DNA of 64,000 bases from Apostichopus japonicus (Eukaryota > Echinodermata > Holothuroidea > Aspidochirotida > Stichopodidae): NCBI RefSeq assembly GCF_037975245.1, contig NC_092563.1:2588501-2652500 (forward strand). The letters are read 5' to 3'. The stretch's first letter is position 1, and every line of letters begins with the position of its first letter. The position numbers and the translations under genes were made by a program. Below, piece after piece: positions 43,332-56,736 of this stretch. The notes under the pieces were generated by a model. That model saw only the letters and a list, made by a program, of their open reading frames with translations, was not told where the DNA came from and did no database searches.

Positions 43332-45483
43332 GACATTCTTTATTCAGTTCATTAGGTTAACCCAACGCTCGTTTTACTTCCGTTGAAGTCTGAGGACGTA
43401 CGCGTACGCGATTTTAATTTGTGACGTCACGAATCTGACATCCAATAACGGAGTTGCCTTCCAGGATCCATTTTGATTTGTCAAAATTAATTGAAAATTT
43501 AAAAATATAAAAAAAGTTAGTATTTAGAACATAGTCATTTCAGACTTATGTGGACTTTAAACATTATAGTTAAGTACCTTAATAATCGAAAGAAAATCTG
43601 TTCGGAATAGTGAAAATGAATAGCAGTCGAAGGTAACATGTTTTAACATGGCAAAACTTAGTGTGCCATTTTAGTTATTTTGTAAACGACAAAGTTGCCT
43701 TCTATCTTATACATAGATCATTGGTCTGTGACCTGACCTCTCGATGATAATGGTAGGATGTCACATGCAGATTCATCAACAATGAAAGTTGGCCTGTTGT
43801 AGGCCTATTCAGCTAAATCCGATAAATTAGTTTGACGATTACCATCCCTAAGCTGACAACATATATCTTAAACAGCAAATATCGAGTTTTGAAGTAGTCC
43901 TTTCTGAAGGCATACTTCTTGAATTTTGAAAGTGCAAAAGAATTGTATTTTGGTATACAGACATCAGAAGAAAGATAGTCCAACGAAGGTGCGTTTCCTA
44001 TTATGTAACTACTAACTGTCAGTGTAACGTTATACTAGCCGGCCTAGTCACCATATTTTGCTAAGGATAAGGAAGTACTCAAGAAGGTCCAGAGGAGGGC
44101 TTCTAGGCACGATTAGTTCCTTAAAGGGTGTTCCTTGTTATAGGAGGTTACAGCTGCTGAATCTCACCACAATGGTTACGTGGTGACTTGCTTCAGGTTT
44201 TCAAGTTTGTTTATGGTTTTGACAATTTATCCTTCACTGACTTTTTCAGGTTTGCTAATAGTAGTTGTACCGGTAGTCAATGTATTAAACTCCAGAAGTT
44301 ACAAAGTAGGATTAATATTCAGCATACTTTTTCCTCATAGGGCTGTGAATGTATGGAATGGTTGGCCTGAGAAAGTTACTTTAAGCATCGTAATCAGCTC
44401 TGGTTTTGGTGTCTTCAGGTTTTTTTTTTTCTCTCTCCCATAGGGTTCTTGATGGGGTCTCGATTGCCCCTCCTGAACCTTTCTTCTACTAAACTTATTC
44501 TAAATTAACCATCGCCCTGTGAAGCTTTTAGTAATATTAATTATTAATTGTGTAACGAAGGGTAGCTCCAGAGTTTCTTTCATTAGACCTATCAAATATT
44601 TCAATTAATAGTGTAATCATCTTGTTTCACAGCTGGAATGCATTACTCTTACAACTGGAATATCCCTGGCTACTGTATCTACTGTAACATGTCATTCCTC
44701 GGTGTAAAGTTCATAGACTATTCAAGAAAATGTTTGAAATATATATATAGAAAATTATTTGATTACTTATTTTTTGTCCTTATGATAGCATATCACATGA
44801 AAGTTCAAATTTTTCCAAATCACACTAACATTGTTTGGTGATTTACTTTTATTTGATCAATGATATGCAAGGATGTCTGCCAATTTCTGTAAATGTATCC
44901 TACAAGCAAAAGAGAAGCTATCTTGTAAGGAGATTTTGAAGAAAAAGGGATGCACGTTCTTTACCTTGTTAAAACAACATATTTATTCTTCGGACATTCT
45001 TTAGAAGTCCATCAAAGTGCAATAGGTAAAGAGAGGATTGTTTGACAATCCTTTGAGATTAATGCACCAAAGAAAGAAGTTTCGGGCAGCAATTTTCTCT
45101 TATCCCAACAGCCATTTGCCCTGACCACCAAAACTGACCTAACAATGATATGTAGTCTGATGGCAACTATAGCAGGGGCATAGAGCTAGATTGTTTGAAT
45201 TTATTAGAACAAAATGCTTTTGTAGGTGATCAGGCAGAACCTATTTTATTGGACAAAAATGCGACAATTTTTATTTGGGGGAGGGAGGAAGAGGAGGGTA
45301 TGGGAAAGTTATTTGAGGACCTAGCCCCCCCCCCCCTTCCACACACAGACCCACAGCTGTCACTGAAGTAAAGATCTACTAGCAAGCCAGGGAGATAGTC
45401 TGAAAGGCTTTGGAAAGCATCTGCTAAAGAATCAAAATCAAAGGTAACTTTTGTCACGTCCTGTTATTTTGCAGCCACTACAG
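43332..45483. other. head-to-head intergenic region of ACIN1 and CTSA
   Basis: ACIN1 (minus) and CTSA (plus) diverge from this 2.1-kb segment, so both promoters should lie here. GC-richer sequence with CG dinucleotides lies next to the ACIN1 start (about 43380-43450). A splice acceptor-like TATTTTGCAG at 45463-45472, just before the CTSA ATG, suggests a noncoding first exon for CTSA further upstream. Apart from the LINE remnant (44066-44500) no gene is seen. Confidence 0.5.
44066..44500 (+). pseudogene. decayed non-LTR retrotransposon (LINE) RT C-terminus
   Basis: Conceptual translation gives pieces typical of the end of LINE reverse transcriptases: DKEVLKKVQRRASR, then FKFVYGFDNLSFTDFFRF. 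In another frame comes HRAVNVWNGWPEKVTL. Stops and at least two frameshifts separate them, so it is a dead fragment of roughly 120 codons. The wording resembles CR1/L2-type elements, but the clade is not settled from this fragment. Confidence 0.75.
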
Positions 45484-48400
45484 ATGTTCATAGACATGGA
45501 TCACAGTATCATTGCTATCTTGTTTGCGGGCCTTCTGGGTGCCTGTACAGCAGCTTCTAATCCGGATGCTATCACATTCTTACCTGGACTCACCAAGCAG
45601 CCAAGTTTTGACCAGTATTCTGGATACCTTGCTGCCACAGGAGGGAAGATGTTTCACTACTGGTGAGTAACTTAATCCTTTGGTTTAGTCCGTAAGTTGC
45701 AGTAATTCGTAGTCAGTGTTTTGATTCCTTCAGGAGGCAGAAGGAATTGATGCTTTGGTGATGGCATATTTGTATATATGTAACACTGAATGTTATTGTA
45801 ATAATGGTGCACAAGCAGAAATGAATGAGCCTGTTGGCTGTCTGGTTGCTTTTGTTTAGGTGGTCAGCATCTTATATAGGTTAATTCTTTGTCTTTTGAA
45901 AGTGTGATTGTTGTCCTGTAGCTGATGTCGAACACCATTTGCATGCCAATAGTTTATATATCAAGGGATATTACAGTATAACAGTATATGGGGTACTACA
46001 GTAGCAGACAATGTAACACTAATATATATGGAAAAGACATTTGTTTCTGTTTTTCAAAAGCTTCACTTTCCTAATATTATAACCTTCTCGTTGAGTTATT
46101 CTTGAAACCAGATACATTTGAAATGTTTGCTAAATATAGCTGCTAAGGTTCTCTATTATGAGAATTTCATTCAAATGCAAGGTTTTAATATTTTGTTTTT
46201 GGTAGAAAAAATATTAATTTTCCTCTGTGAATTCTATTATAAAGAAGTGCAAAATCATTTTTAAGCTGAGTTGCTATGAGGATGTCTTTCACTTTGTTGT
46301 TGCCAGATGCATTCACAAAAATACCTGTAAATTTTTAAAGTTAGAAACCCCTCTCTTTTAATTTTTCCCGTTTGTCTGTAATGTACATAATTTGATCATC
46401 CGTACTGTTAGGTTGGTATCATCACAGTCAAAGCCTTTGAAAGACCCTCTCATTGTGTGGACCAATGGTGGCCCTGGATGTAGCTCTATGTTGGGAATAC
46501 TCACAGAGAATGGACCATTTATAATTCAAGATGATGGGGTCAGCCTCTCGTACAATGACAACAGCTGGAACAAAGTAAGTGTATAACTTTGTAAGACATG
46601 TGCCTATTCTTGATATATTTGTAGAAGGTAATTAACATCCCTGTTTACCAAAAAAATGTACCTCAAAGGATCAAAACAGTGTTATTTGGCTTTTGAAAGT
46701 ATCCTGTGATTGCTTGCTCCATTCTTCAACATGTCACCCAAAGTTGATGGAACCCTTGGCTGGTGAGAGACTGTTTGACAATCATATGGAGGGCACAAAT
46801 ATTCCACATTACATGTAGACCTGTAGTTTACTCAAGATATGGTTGTTTGAATTTAAGAATTACTTGTCATACAAAAGTAGTTTGAATTTAATGGGGAGGG
46901 GGGGGGGGGGTTAAGAGATGGCCATTGTAGATTTTGAAATGTAAAAATCTCTCTTTTTTGGAAATCAATCTGTTGATTGGCCTTTAAGAATAGGCCTAAT
47001 GAAAACTTAATGAACAATTTACTCTCTTACAATTTTGAAAAAAAAGTTACCCTTCTGTCCTACTTAATGGAAAAATTAAATGACGGTAGTGCCCACTCTG
47101 TGATTGTGTACTTCAGAGCAAGTGTCAAGAGACTCCTCTGCAGGTACATGTAGGTTGCCAAACCACTGTATAACTTTTGTATATCTTCCTTTCCTTACAG
47201 TTTGCCAACGTTCTGTACATTGAGTCTCCAGCTGGGGTTGGGTTTTCTTATACTCCTGATGGAAATGTAACCACCAGTGATGATGAGGTATGAAAAGTAT
47301 CTTAGTTCAGCTTTGGAAAAAAAATGAATAAGATATTTTGCATTTTGTTTTGCAGCTTTTTTGCAGTTTTTAAGTAATGAAAATGTATACCTGTCAGCTA
47401 CCATGTAGAACCAATTTTGAGCTCTTACCACCTTGAAAAAGAACTGTTTGCAAAAAGTGGAGCATTTATTACCAACAAATGTTTTAAGCACAATATTATT
47501 GTTGCTTTGCCTTGACTTTTTTATCTCAAGAACATCAGACTGTTTTCTTAGAACAAAATAGTCCTGTTCTACTAATAGTTTATTTATTATAAATGCAGTG
47601 AGTGGGTTGGGTATCTGCCAGGCAGCTATTCGCACCTGTGGAGACAAGAAGAAACAATGCTATGTGAACTATTAAAGACAATATACGCAGTTGTAAGTGA
47701 GAATGAATGGTCGTCTGGGTGGAGTGCAAAGGCTATTGTAAATGTTCATCATGAATCACAACCCCATTGCTTTAATTTATGAGCTGATTTGCTGATTGGT
47801 AGAAATGACTTGGCACTTTGAAATGTTTGGACCACCATTTGCATATTGTAACGTGAATGGCCTTTATACTCATCCGTAGTAAACTGCACTTAGCTTCATA
47901 GCCAGCCATGTCATGAATATTCATAATCTATTAGGATGTAATTTTAGGGGGTTAAATGTTAATTGCTGTGTGTTATAGACTAATTAAGAGAGTTATGGAT
48001 TTAGTAAACCAACATTATCATTAAGTTAAATGTCTACGACATGTCTGCACATGTTTGGGGGCATAATGTTATTGTTGTTAATTAAATAGTTAAAGGGATT
48101 GTACTCCCCATGTTGTACTGTTATATTGCGTGGTATATGTCCAGAGTGAGACGATCAAACAAATGCTCATAAAATTTATCTTTTCTGAAGAACTGCCTCT
48201 CACACACTCTAAAGTCTTGTGCGCAGAGTCATTTTTGTTGTGTGTTTGTAACCTGGCCTGGTCTCTAGTCGCTGCCTTGTGTTGGTTAACTGATACACAG
48301 GTTATCAACGATTTCTCCAAACAGATCTTCTGGCAGAATTCTTGGCCGTGCTGATGACCCTCGGAACTCAACAATATATATACTTTAAAAAGTGAATTTC

Positions 48401-51400
48401 TTTAGTAATGGTTGTAGTCAGCAGAAAGCAGTCTCGCAAAGTTTATTTTGGTCAAACTTTCAACACTCTTTATCCTGTCTATAACAATGCAGTCCATTAT
48501 CTTGACTAGGCAATTTTTATTTTCTTGTTGAAATGCATAATAGTTTGAAAGTTTTGAGTTGCTTTTCATCTATGATTACAATGTAATATGAAAACAATGT
48601 GTCTGGGGGGGCAAATCCATAACTTTTTAATTACCAATTGATGAAAACAATCTCGGACCATGTCATCATTTGATGAATGGCAAGCTTATTTTAAGTGATT
48701 CTAAATGGGCGCCATCTTTTTAGTTCTTTTTTTGGTGAAATTGTCATGAACTGATGACAAAAGGCAGCACGTCTGCTTGAAATCTGCTTTAGAAGAATGA
48801 GGCCTTCCTCTTATTTATAATTTATGATTGTATTTATTTATGCAATTTAATGCATTTATATATCTTTTGTGCTCTTCTTACCATACAAGTTTGGAAGATA
48901 TCCACATACTTTCCTTTACCTATAGATTACGGACGATCATTTCACAGCACTGCTAGATTTCTACAAGAAGTACCCAGCGCTGAAGTCCAATGAATTGTTC
49001 CTCATCGGGGAGAGTTATTCAGGAGTATACACTCCCTTATTGGCGGCCCAAGTTCTGGCTGCAATTGACGCTAAAATTCTGACAGGAGTTGTATTTGGTG
49101 TAAGTACCACATGTATTGGGATTTTTGTGATGAACCTATGATGAAGCATTTATCAAAAGTGGCCGCATACTATTCTGCAGTAGAATCTGTTAGAAATGTA
49201 ATTCAATAGCCACACTGGTCAACATAAATTTCAAATGGGGCAGAAAAAAAGGTAACTAACTTTGATATCTGAGCTGCTGTGCTTAATACTGTGATGAGAC
49301 TGACTTTGGGTGGGAAATTATTTGGAAAGTCTCCCACAAATTAAGTTTATATTAATACACACATGATTATTCCACAAATAAATTTGACAGTGCAGCACAT
49401 CCTTTCTTGCAAATCCTTCCAAAATATCTTCATTTGATGAAAATATAAGACTTTAGCAGTCAAGATGGTGGGGGTGCGTAGGTACAGTATGTGTGTGTCT
49501 AATATGTGTGTGATTGCCTTCGTATAAGTTTCAACTAAGGGTTTCAACTAAGTCAAAACTTGCAAAGCAAATTAGTTGTCTTGTTACTAAATTTCAATTC
49601 ACCCCCTCTTAACACAATGATCGTTTTCTTTTGTTGCAGGGTTTTGCCACTGGCAATGGTGTTACAAACTATGCTACATTGTCCAATTCCCTGGTGTACC
49701 TCTTGTATTATCACGGAATTATTGGATACAGGTAAGAATTGTAATTCATAGGAGTGTATCTTGAAAAGGATGACCTCTCGACAGATTGCTAATGTCGTTT
49801 TGCCCATAGTCTAACAAAAGAGGAAGTAATTGAAGAACAGGTCATGCGTTAGGTCACCATAGGTACCTGATTTCTCCGGGGACAGTTTCACCGGATTTCG
49901 TCTCCCATCCATGGATTATAAGTCTCCCCAGACTCTATGCAAAGTTCTGTGGGATATCTTCAAATTTGAAAAAAAAAAAGCCTTGAATAATTTCAATTTT
50001 ATCTCTATTTAGTTTCCTATTCTTAAAAGACAGGTTGAACTTAATTGAAGCTGTAATTGTTTACAACTACAAACATGATGTTCTTTCATGGCTCACAGAT
50101 AAAGGCAGGCAACCTATATGATTAAACTTCACATGAAAAGCATCACTGTGCACTAGAGACTACCAATTACCTTCACAATTTGTTAGCACTGGATTTTTTA
50201 TCTAACCTTGGTGTATCTTGGAAACACAGAACCACCAAAACACTGAGAGATCCTAAAAATGCCACCCCTACATGTAAAATATACTATGTAGGTACTGACC
50301 AAGGTATGGGTTGGGGGGGGGGGGGTTTGGGAGAGGTCAACATGTTTCTCAATATCGAAGATTAAATACGGTCACCTTTAGTCATGAGAAACCGTTATCT
50401 GTTTGGGAGGTTTTCAGGTTTTCATTATCCTACACATTGAATGATCAATGGATGACTTGATTAAGTCTAAAATGTGATATCATCGAAATGGCCATTTCTG
50501 GCATTTGTATTGTCTCCCTCTATTCTTTCCCAGTGCTATGTTTCAAGTGTTTTTGCTGAAAGTACTTAAAAAGCTTTCCTGTTTCTTTCTACATCAACAT
50601 TTAGCTGAAAATCTGGATGATGATAAACGAATTGAAAACTGAATTAGGTGACACCTAAACACCATTCGATCTTTGATCCATCACCAATATGCATCCATTT
50701 TTGATATGTTTCTTTTATTTTGTAGTCTATGGGATGAGCTAGTGCAGAACTGTTGCGATGGGCCAAACAATTGCAACTTCTACAATTCCACGGTTACAGA
50801 ATGTACAGATAGAGTGAGTATCGATTTGGCTTTTTGTTTCTTTGGCGAAACATTTTCACACTGTCGCATTGGTATTGTTGAAATTGTTGAAATGTCAGGT
50901 ATTTCTCATTCATCTACATGTGTTTGGAGATCAGGAGCAATTTTCAAACAGCATTTTTCTGTCCGTTCATTTTTCTAAGGGGGGGGGGGGGTTATCACGT
51001 CAAATCTTCATCAATTATTAATTCTGTGATACATTTTATAATTTTTTTTTTTTTTTTTTTGCAGGTTACCCAAGCAATTACTATTTTAGGAACAAGTGGA
51101 ATCAACCCATACAACATCCTAGCGACCTGCGCTGGATTTTCTCCGCAAAAAAGTAACGGGACCAAGTTTTTCAGAACCACCCCAGAAATGGAAATCATGT
51201 TCAGAGGTACTCGTATCGAAGAAAAGTTACACAAGGTAAGGGGCTGGTCATTGGCGGGTGGTGTCACTTCTAGTAAATGTAAACACTTTAAGCCTTATCA
51301 AATCATTGGTCTTTTATTAAAACAACTGTATCAGAAGTTAGAGTGCTGTTAAGAATCTTTTGAATATCAAAAAGAAGAAGGAAAACCAATGCAATGTGAT

Positions 51401-54055
51401 AAACATCTCCGTACAGATTGATCTGTAATTACACACCCTTTGTATAATTTCTGACGGTAATCTGAAATCCAAATAAAAAAGAAAAATTAAGGGTGAATTT
51501 CGTCTTGAATTTTACCTGAATAAAATCAACCCCTCCCCCCCCTCCCTTTGCTCCTTCCCTCTCTACCACTACCAAAAATATATTTCTCTCAGGTTCTTTC
51601 AAAGTTTATTCTGACACTTTGTAACACTTTGCTTATTGACAAATCTCCTCTTTTTGGGGCAACCAGCAAAGACATCACTCCACACCATAATTCTGGAGGA
51701 AGGACAATAAATGCTCAAACAAACTTTCATCGACCCCTCTAATAATTTTGTCGTACCTTGTGAAGTTGTGTATTTTAGTCATACATTCATACATATATTC
51801 ATCTGCCGTTGTTTAGGAGCTGAAGCAGTTTCCCTCTATAAGGCTGAGTGAGTCACCACCATGCCTTAATTACACTAACGCCCAGGACTACCTGAATAAC
51901 GCCTACGTCAGGACCGCTTTGCACATAAAGCCGTCTCTACCAAAGTGGACACCCTGCAGGTAAGATTGGCAAGACCCCAAGGAGATATTCAATGAAAATA
52001 ACAGATGGGTCGGCTATTGATAAAATCAAATATCAAGTTTTAGACAAAAAACACATTTTTTCTCTTAACTAATGACTTTTTCATGAACCTAAAGCACCGT
52101 CTAGATTGGACGTCACCCCAGCGAGCTTTGACCCTGTGGTCTGTAGTACGTGTGCATGATAGTATGCATTAATGGCAGCGATGTACAGCACATGGCTTAT
52201 AGTTTTGCACCATTTTTCTCTTCTATTAATCAGACAGTGTTTCGAAATCTACAGAACATGTTTTAATGCAAACCACCGAGCATGGGGTCTGATCCGTAAT
52301 GTAAACGTGGAGGCAAATGGGCCCCCCGTCGATGGTGTTTTTACGAGCGAGTCTGAGTCCGTCTCGACTTGCGAATAAACATAAAACTTTGAATTTGGTC
52401 ATTGTACTTGGTCATAAATAAAGGAGCCTGTCAAAATTTGACTGGGATGATCTAGGCCATCTCGACAGACAGTCAGTTTGTCCGCGTTTGTAAACGGCAG
52501 GAATAATGCATCTTGAATAACACTAGATCGTCATTTTAATAAACTTGTGAACCTGTATCGCAGTGTGAGTAAACAGTGTGTATCATGACATTACAGCTTT
52601 ATCTAGGGAGGCCTGATTTAGGTTAAGTGTTATTTTCATCTCGTCTACATCTTATCCTTTTCTCTTTGACTCCGTTTCAGTGCAACAGTCCTAAAGAATT
52701 ACCAAAGGGTATATTCCGATATGGCACCCATCTACACATACATCCTGCAAAATTTGGCTCATGTAAGTCGCAAGAAATTTGGTCATTAGATCATTAAAGA
52801 TGTAGAGGAAGGAAGAAGATCGCTGTAAGCCTCCCCAAAAATCAGAGAGGTCGACTCAGATTTGGTCTGGGGCAGACCAATGGGTGTGATTTCATTCTCA
52901 TTTTGTCGAAAACTATTTTGAAACATTCTATACTTTCTCTTTTTGTACGATTTTATCATTTTGACTGTTCTTTTGTTCGTTTGACTAGAATTGATTACTC
53001 TGTCAACTATTTTTGTAATTTGACTGTTTGAACTATTTGATGGAAACCCCAGATAAAGTCCTCAGGTTCTAACCTTTAAAACCATTACATTTTCATTTTT
53101 TTTGTGGGGGGGGGAAGGGAGGGGGATGGAGTTAATACAGAATTAAAGAGGTGCTTAAGATAAATTGGAAAAGGGAGTTGTTCAGGGCAATGAAAAAGGT
53201 AAAACAAAAGTAGAAAAGAAATTAAGTTTGTAATAGAATTGTACGAGTAGCACTAGCATGAAGGTCATTTGTTATTTACAGAAAGTACGACTCCTGGTCT
53301 ACAACGGTGACCTAGATACAGCCTGTAACTTCCTCGGCAACCAGTGGTTCGTCGACGGCCTGGGAGCCCAAGATGAGGTCCAATGGAGACCTTGGCTGTA
53401 CTTTGATGGATCTGACCAAATTGCTGGATTTATCAAAGAATATGAGAAGATTGCATTTGCTACTGTTAAGGTGAGTAGGTTTCACTTAATATTTATTTTT
53501 TTACTATTGTTTTTAAGTAGATGAAGCAGTGAGTTGTGATGCAGTAATTAGATGGAACGTACCCACCTCTCCCCCCCCCCCCACAACCACCACACCAAAC
53601 CCTCTCCAGTCTCTAACAATCACTTTTAACTCAACACAAGTGTTCTTTTAAAAAAGAAAGAAATGTATTTATATGCTAGACTCTAGCCTAAGCTCTACCC
53701 TTCCATTCTGTACTTTATTCTATTTGATTTTTGCTTGTTGTCTGGGATGTCTAGGCCCCAAAGAGATGTTAAACTGGCTTTAAATTCATAAAATAAAGGC
53801 TACTTACAGGGAAGTTGATATCAAAATTTATATTATTCATGCATGAGAAATACAAAATTATTTAGCAAAAGTTGAATATCAAAGTTGAAATTCCTCGAAG
53901 GTGTTCCAGTGGAGACTTCACTTTTCTTTCTGTATTTTTTTTCAAGCTATTTCTCTTTTTCTGTCTTTCAGGGTGCTGGCCATATGGCTCCACAAGATAA
54001 ACCAATTGCCACTTCACTTCTAATTCAGAACTTTGTAACCGGCAAACCATACTAG
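45484..54055 (+). CDS. CTSA: lysosomal protective protein / cathepsin A (serine carboxypeptidase S10)
   Basis: Lysosomal serine carboxypeptidase that, in vertebrates, also stabilises beta-galactosidase and neuraminidase 1. Eleven exons close to 483 aa: 45484-45662, 46412-46574, 47201-47287, 48926-49099, 49640-49731, 50726-50813, 51065-51235, 51817-51959, 52681-52762, 53282-53470, 53972-54055. A second in-frame ATG at 45496 ([20 protein letters not shown]) gives a compact signal peptide and may be the true start (479 aa, close to the human 480). Family motifs are NGGPGCSS, the catalytic Ser in GESYSG (about residue 173), the Asp in [11 protein letters not shown] (about 405) and the His in GAGHMAP (about 460). 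SPAGVGFSY and paired cysteines ([12 protein letters not shown]) are also kept, so it should be active. Match to vertebrate CTSA extends over the whole length, which favours CTSA over the related SCPEP1 or CPVL. Confidence 0.95.
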
Positions 54056-54232
54056 ATGATATTTAGCCCTTTTTTATAACATTTCTTCTTTTTTTTGAAT
54101 TTGCACTACTTAAATAGTCTTTCAATTTCATACAATTCATATTGGTATTGCTTTTTGAAAGGATTACGATATATGTATATAAAAGTAAAATTCCGACTTT
54201 CTTTCCCGTTCGTTTCACTGTATACTTAACGA

Positions 54233-54238
54233 AATAAA
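54233..54238 (+). terminator. likely CTSA poly(A) signal
   Basis: AATAAA 178 bp downstream of the CTSA stop, in AT-rich sequence with T-rich stretches following. Confidence 0.55.
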
Positions 54239-56366
54239 TATAAATTAATGCTATCACAGAATTTTCTTTTCCTTTTACTGAGTAATAGTTCAGTGTTCTG
54301 CTAAATGCCAAAGCAATTCGTTTACAAAGATGATTTTCCTCTCAATTGCTCTCTGGAACATTGTAAAACTGTAGTTTAAAACTTTATTTTTGTGGGGTTG
54401 AACATATCTTACTATCCATATTCCATGTGTACTCTATTCAAAAATGAAATATGGTTTTGCTGAAATTAAGTTTAGAGAGTGGAGAAAGAGGTGCAAACAA
54501 TTTGCTGTGTCTGTGACATTTGTTATAATGTGTTATAGACCCTAAATCTTATTGCTTCATTTGTATAGTCGAATGTGACCATTTGAGCTCTTTTCTGTTT
54601 AAATTTATATTTAAATGGATTATAATACAGAAGGGGGGGGGGATGTTCTCAGAAGTTGCCCATTTGGATAGGGTAAAGTAGGAACAGTGGGGTAGCCAGC
54701 AGATTTATGTGAGCCATTATACAAATTGTACACAAGGTTTTAGGTTTATCAAAAATATATATTGGGAGTCCAAATAGTTTTTCATTATGCCTGTAAATTG
54801 CAGATCTAGCCATCCCTTCAATCATTTCGTTACGATAAATTTGCCAATTGAGCAAGTTTCTCCTTACATCTTCACTTTCCAAACTCTGTCACATTTTTCA
54901 TTGATTTAAGTACTCGACCAAGAATGATGTAATAGTGGATTCATCAAAGTGACTGTCGAGCAGTTTGCACTCTAAAAGTTTTGAAATGTCTGTTCCAGTA
55001 CCTTCTTCATACAGTATCTGCAGCATGCTCGAAGATATTGCTAGTCGGGTCCGTCACGAGTCACCCAACAATTAAAAGTAAATGCGTATAGGGTTGAAGT
55101 GCACCCAAACTACTTGTGCTATGATTACTGTCAGAGGCTATCAATCTATTGTACGCACTGAAACAAGTTTAATTGCAAAGGTCTGATAAATAAATCAATT
55201 CAAGCACAATTTAATTTTCTGTCTATTCTTTTTGCTTTATTTGTTTTTTTTAAATAATGAAAATGGAAAGTCCAGCATATGCAGTCAAGTAGTATGATAA
55301 AGGGAGCTTTTTGTTCTACCAAACAAGAAGAAACCTTTTGTGATATTTTTATATCTCACAAAATCACATGCTTAATGATAAAGACAAACTATATAATATA
55401 TACAATATAGAGAATATTTTCCCATCCAGATTTTTTTTAATATATATATTCTTGTTTAGTCAAACTTTAATATGAGAAAAGGGAAGGATGTTAGTCACAG
55501 TAAAATACAGAAACTCATATAGCGATATTAGTGTTCATATTTTCATATTTGTTTTCGAAAGAGGAAGCTCTGAAGTCACATCCAATCAAAAACTCAACCC
55601 AAGCATGTTGATCTTTGTGAGATACAGAAGAATAACTTCCCCAAGCAGCTAAGAAAAATTCTTTTCCATATTGGGAGATATCACAGGTTGATTGTGCCTT
55701 CACACACACACACACACCCACACAAGCGAAGACTTGGACAAGTTTAAAATATGACATCATGAAGCCACATATGCTGTACGATATTTCAACTATGGTTTTG
55801 TTTTTGTTTATTACAACGTTTATATACTGTCATATTTTGAACTCTTAAAATAAAGTATCGACTCCTGTGGCAGTTTCTACTCTGCCCAAGAAACCGCCGT
55901 TAAGATAACACATTCAACAACATATTGCCTTACAGAAGTAGTAACCCTTTAAAAATTAATGGAACGTTCTTTTTAAGTTTGCTGTAGTTTCGGCTACATA
56001 CGTTTTCAGACAACATTCCGAAAATGGGTGAGTGAAAACATACCATTTTGATTTGTGTCAAAGAACGTGTAACAGTATTGCGTCGTGGCGAGCATTGATT
56101 GATTCACAAGTTAAAAAGGACACAAACTGGATTTACTATAGGTACACGCCGCCCTCCTCCACCCCCCCCCCTCCACACACATACGCAGTAAAACTTCTTG
56201 GCTACGAGGCTGCGGAAAAGACAAGAAGCTTTCATAAGCCGTGTATTATGATACAACCTCTACAATTATAACAACAATAATAATACTAACAACAACAACA
56301 TTAATCAAATTAAGAAATTAAGATAACGACAAGCAACAAATAAAATCAAGTAAAGCGAAGTCAAAC

Positions 56367-56372
56367 TTTATT
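56367..56372 (-). terminator. likely poly(A) signal of the HYR gene
   Basis: AATAAA on the minus strand about 365 bp beyond the stop codon of the HYR-repeat gene. No better candidate lies closer. Confidence 0.5.
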
Positions 56373-56736
56373 ATTCTATAAAAGAAAATTGTGGTACTCG
56401 CACAAGTCATAAAATATACAAAACTGTATAAATCTAAGAACAAGTATACAGATAATAGTAATAAAAAGGTAAGATCGGATTAAAAAAAAAACATATACAC
56501 AATATGAAGACTAACAACATAAGTTGCTGTTGTCAAGTTTAATTGCACGAGCTAGGGATAAAAGAATTCCGATAAAGATTTGTATTTAGCTTAGGAAGTC
56601 TCAGTCTACCATTATACCCCAATTATAAGAATTAAGGTGTAAGATATATAGAAAGTTAAAAAATCCGTCTTAGAATACAACTTAAAAAGTCCATTTCAAT
56701 GTGGTGGTGTTTTCGATCTGAGTATTGGTCGTCTCT

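Larger units (their letters stand above)
54056..56736. other. tail-to-tail intergenic region of CTSA and the HYR gene
   Basis: Contains the CTSA 3' UTR, with AATAAA at 54233-54238 about 180 bp after the stop. It also contains the 3' UTR of the HYR gene (minus), with AATAAA at 56372-56367 about 365 bp past its stop. Between them no exon or known element is recognised. Several AT-rich simple tracts occur (for example 55395-55450). Confidence 0.55.

Noticed and set aside
47195-47647. 150-codon minus-strand frame in the CTSA gene
   Set aside because: Overlaps CTSA exon 3 in antisense and has no recognisable domain.
52075-52400. Higher-complexity segment in CTSA intron 8, considered as an extra exon or gene
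   Set aside because: The frame at 52172-52378 has no family resemblance, and the flanking CTSA exons join in frame without it.
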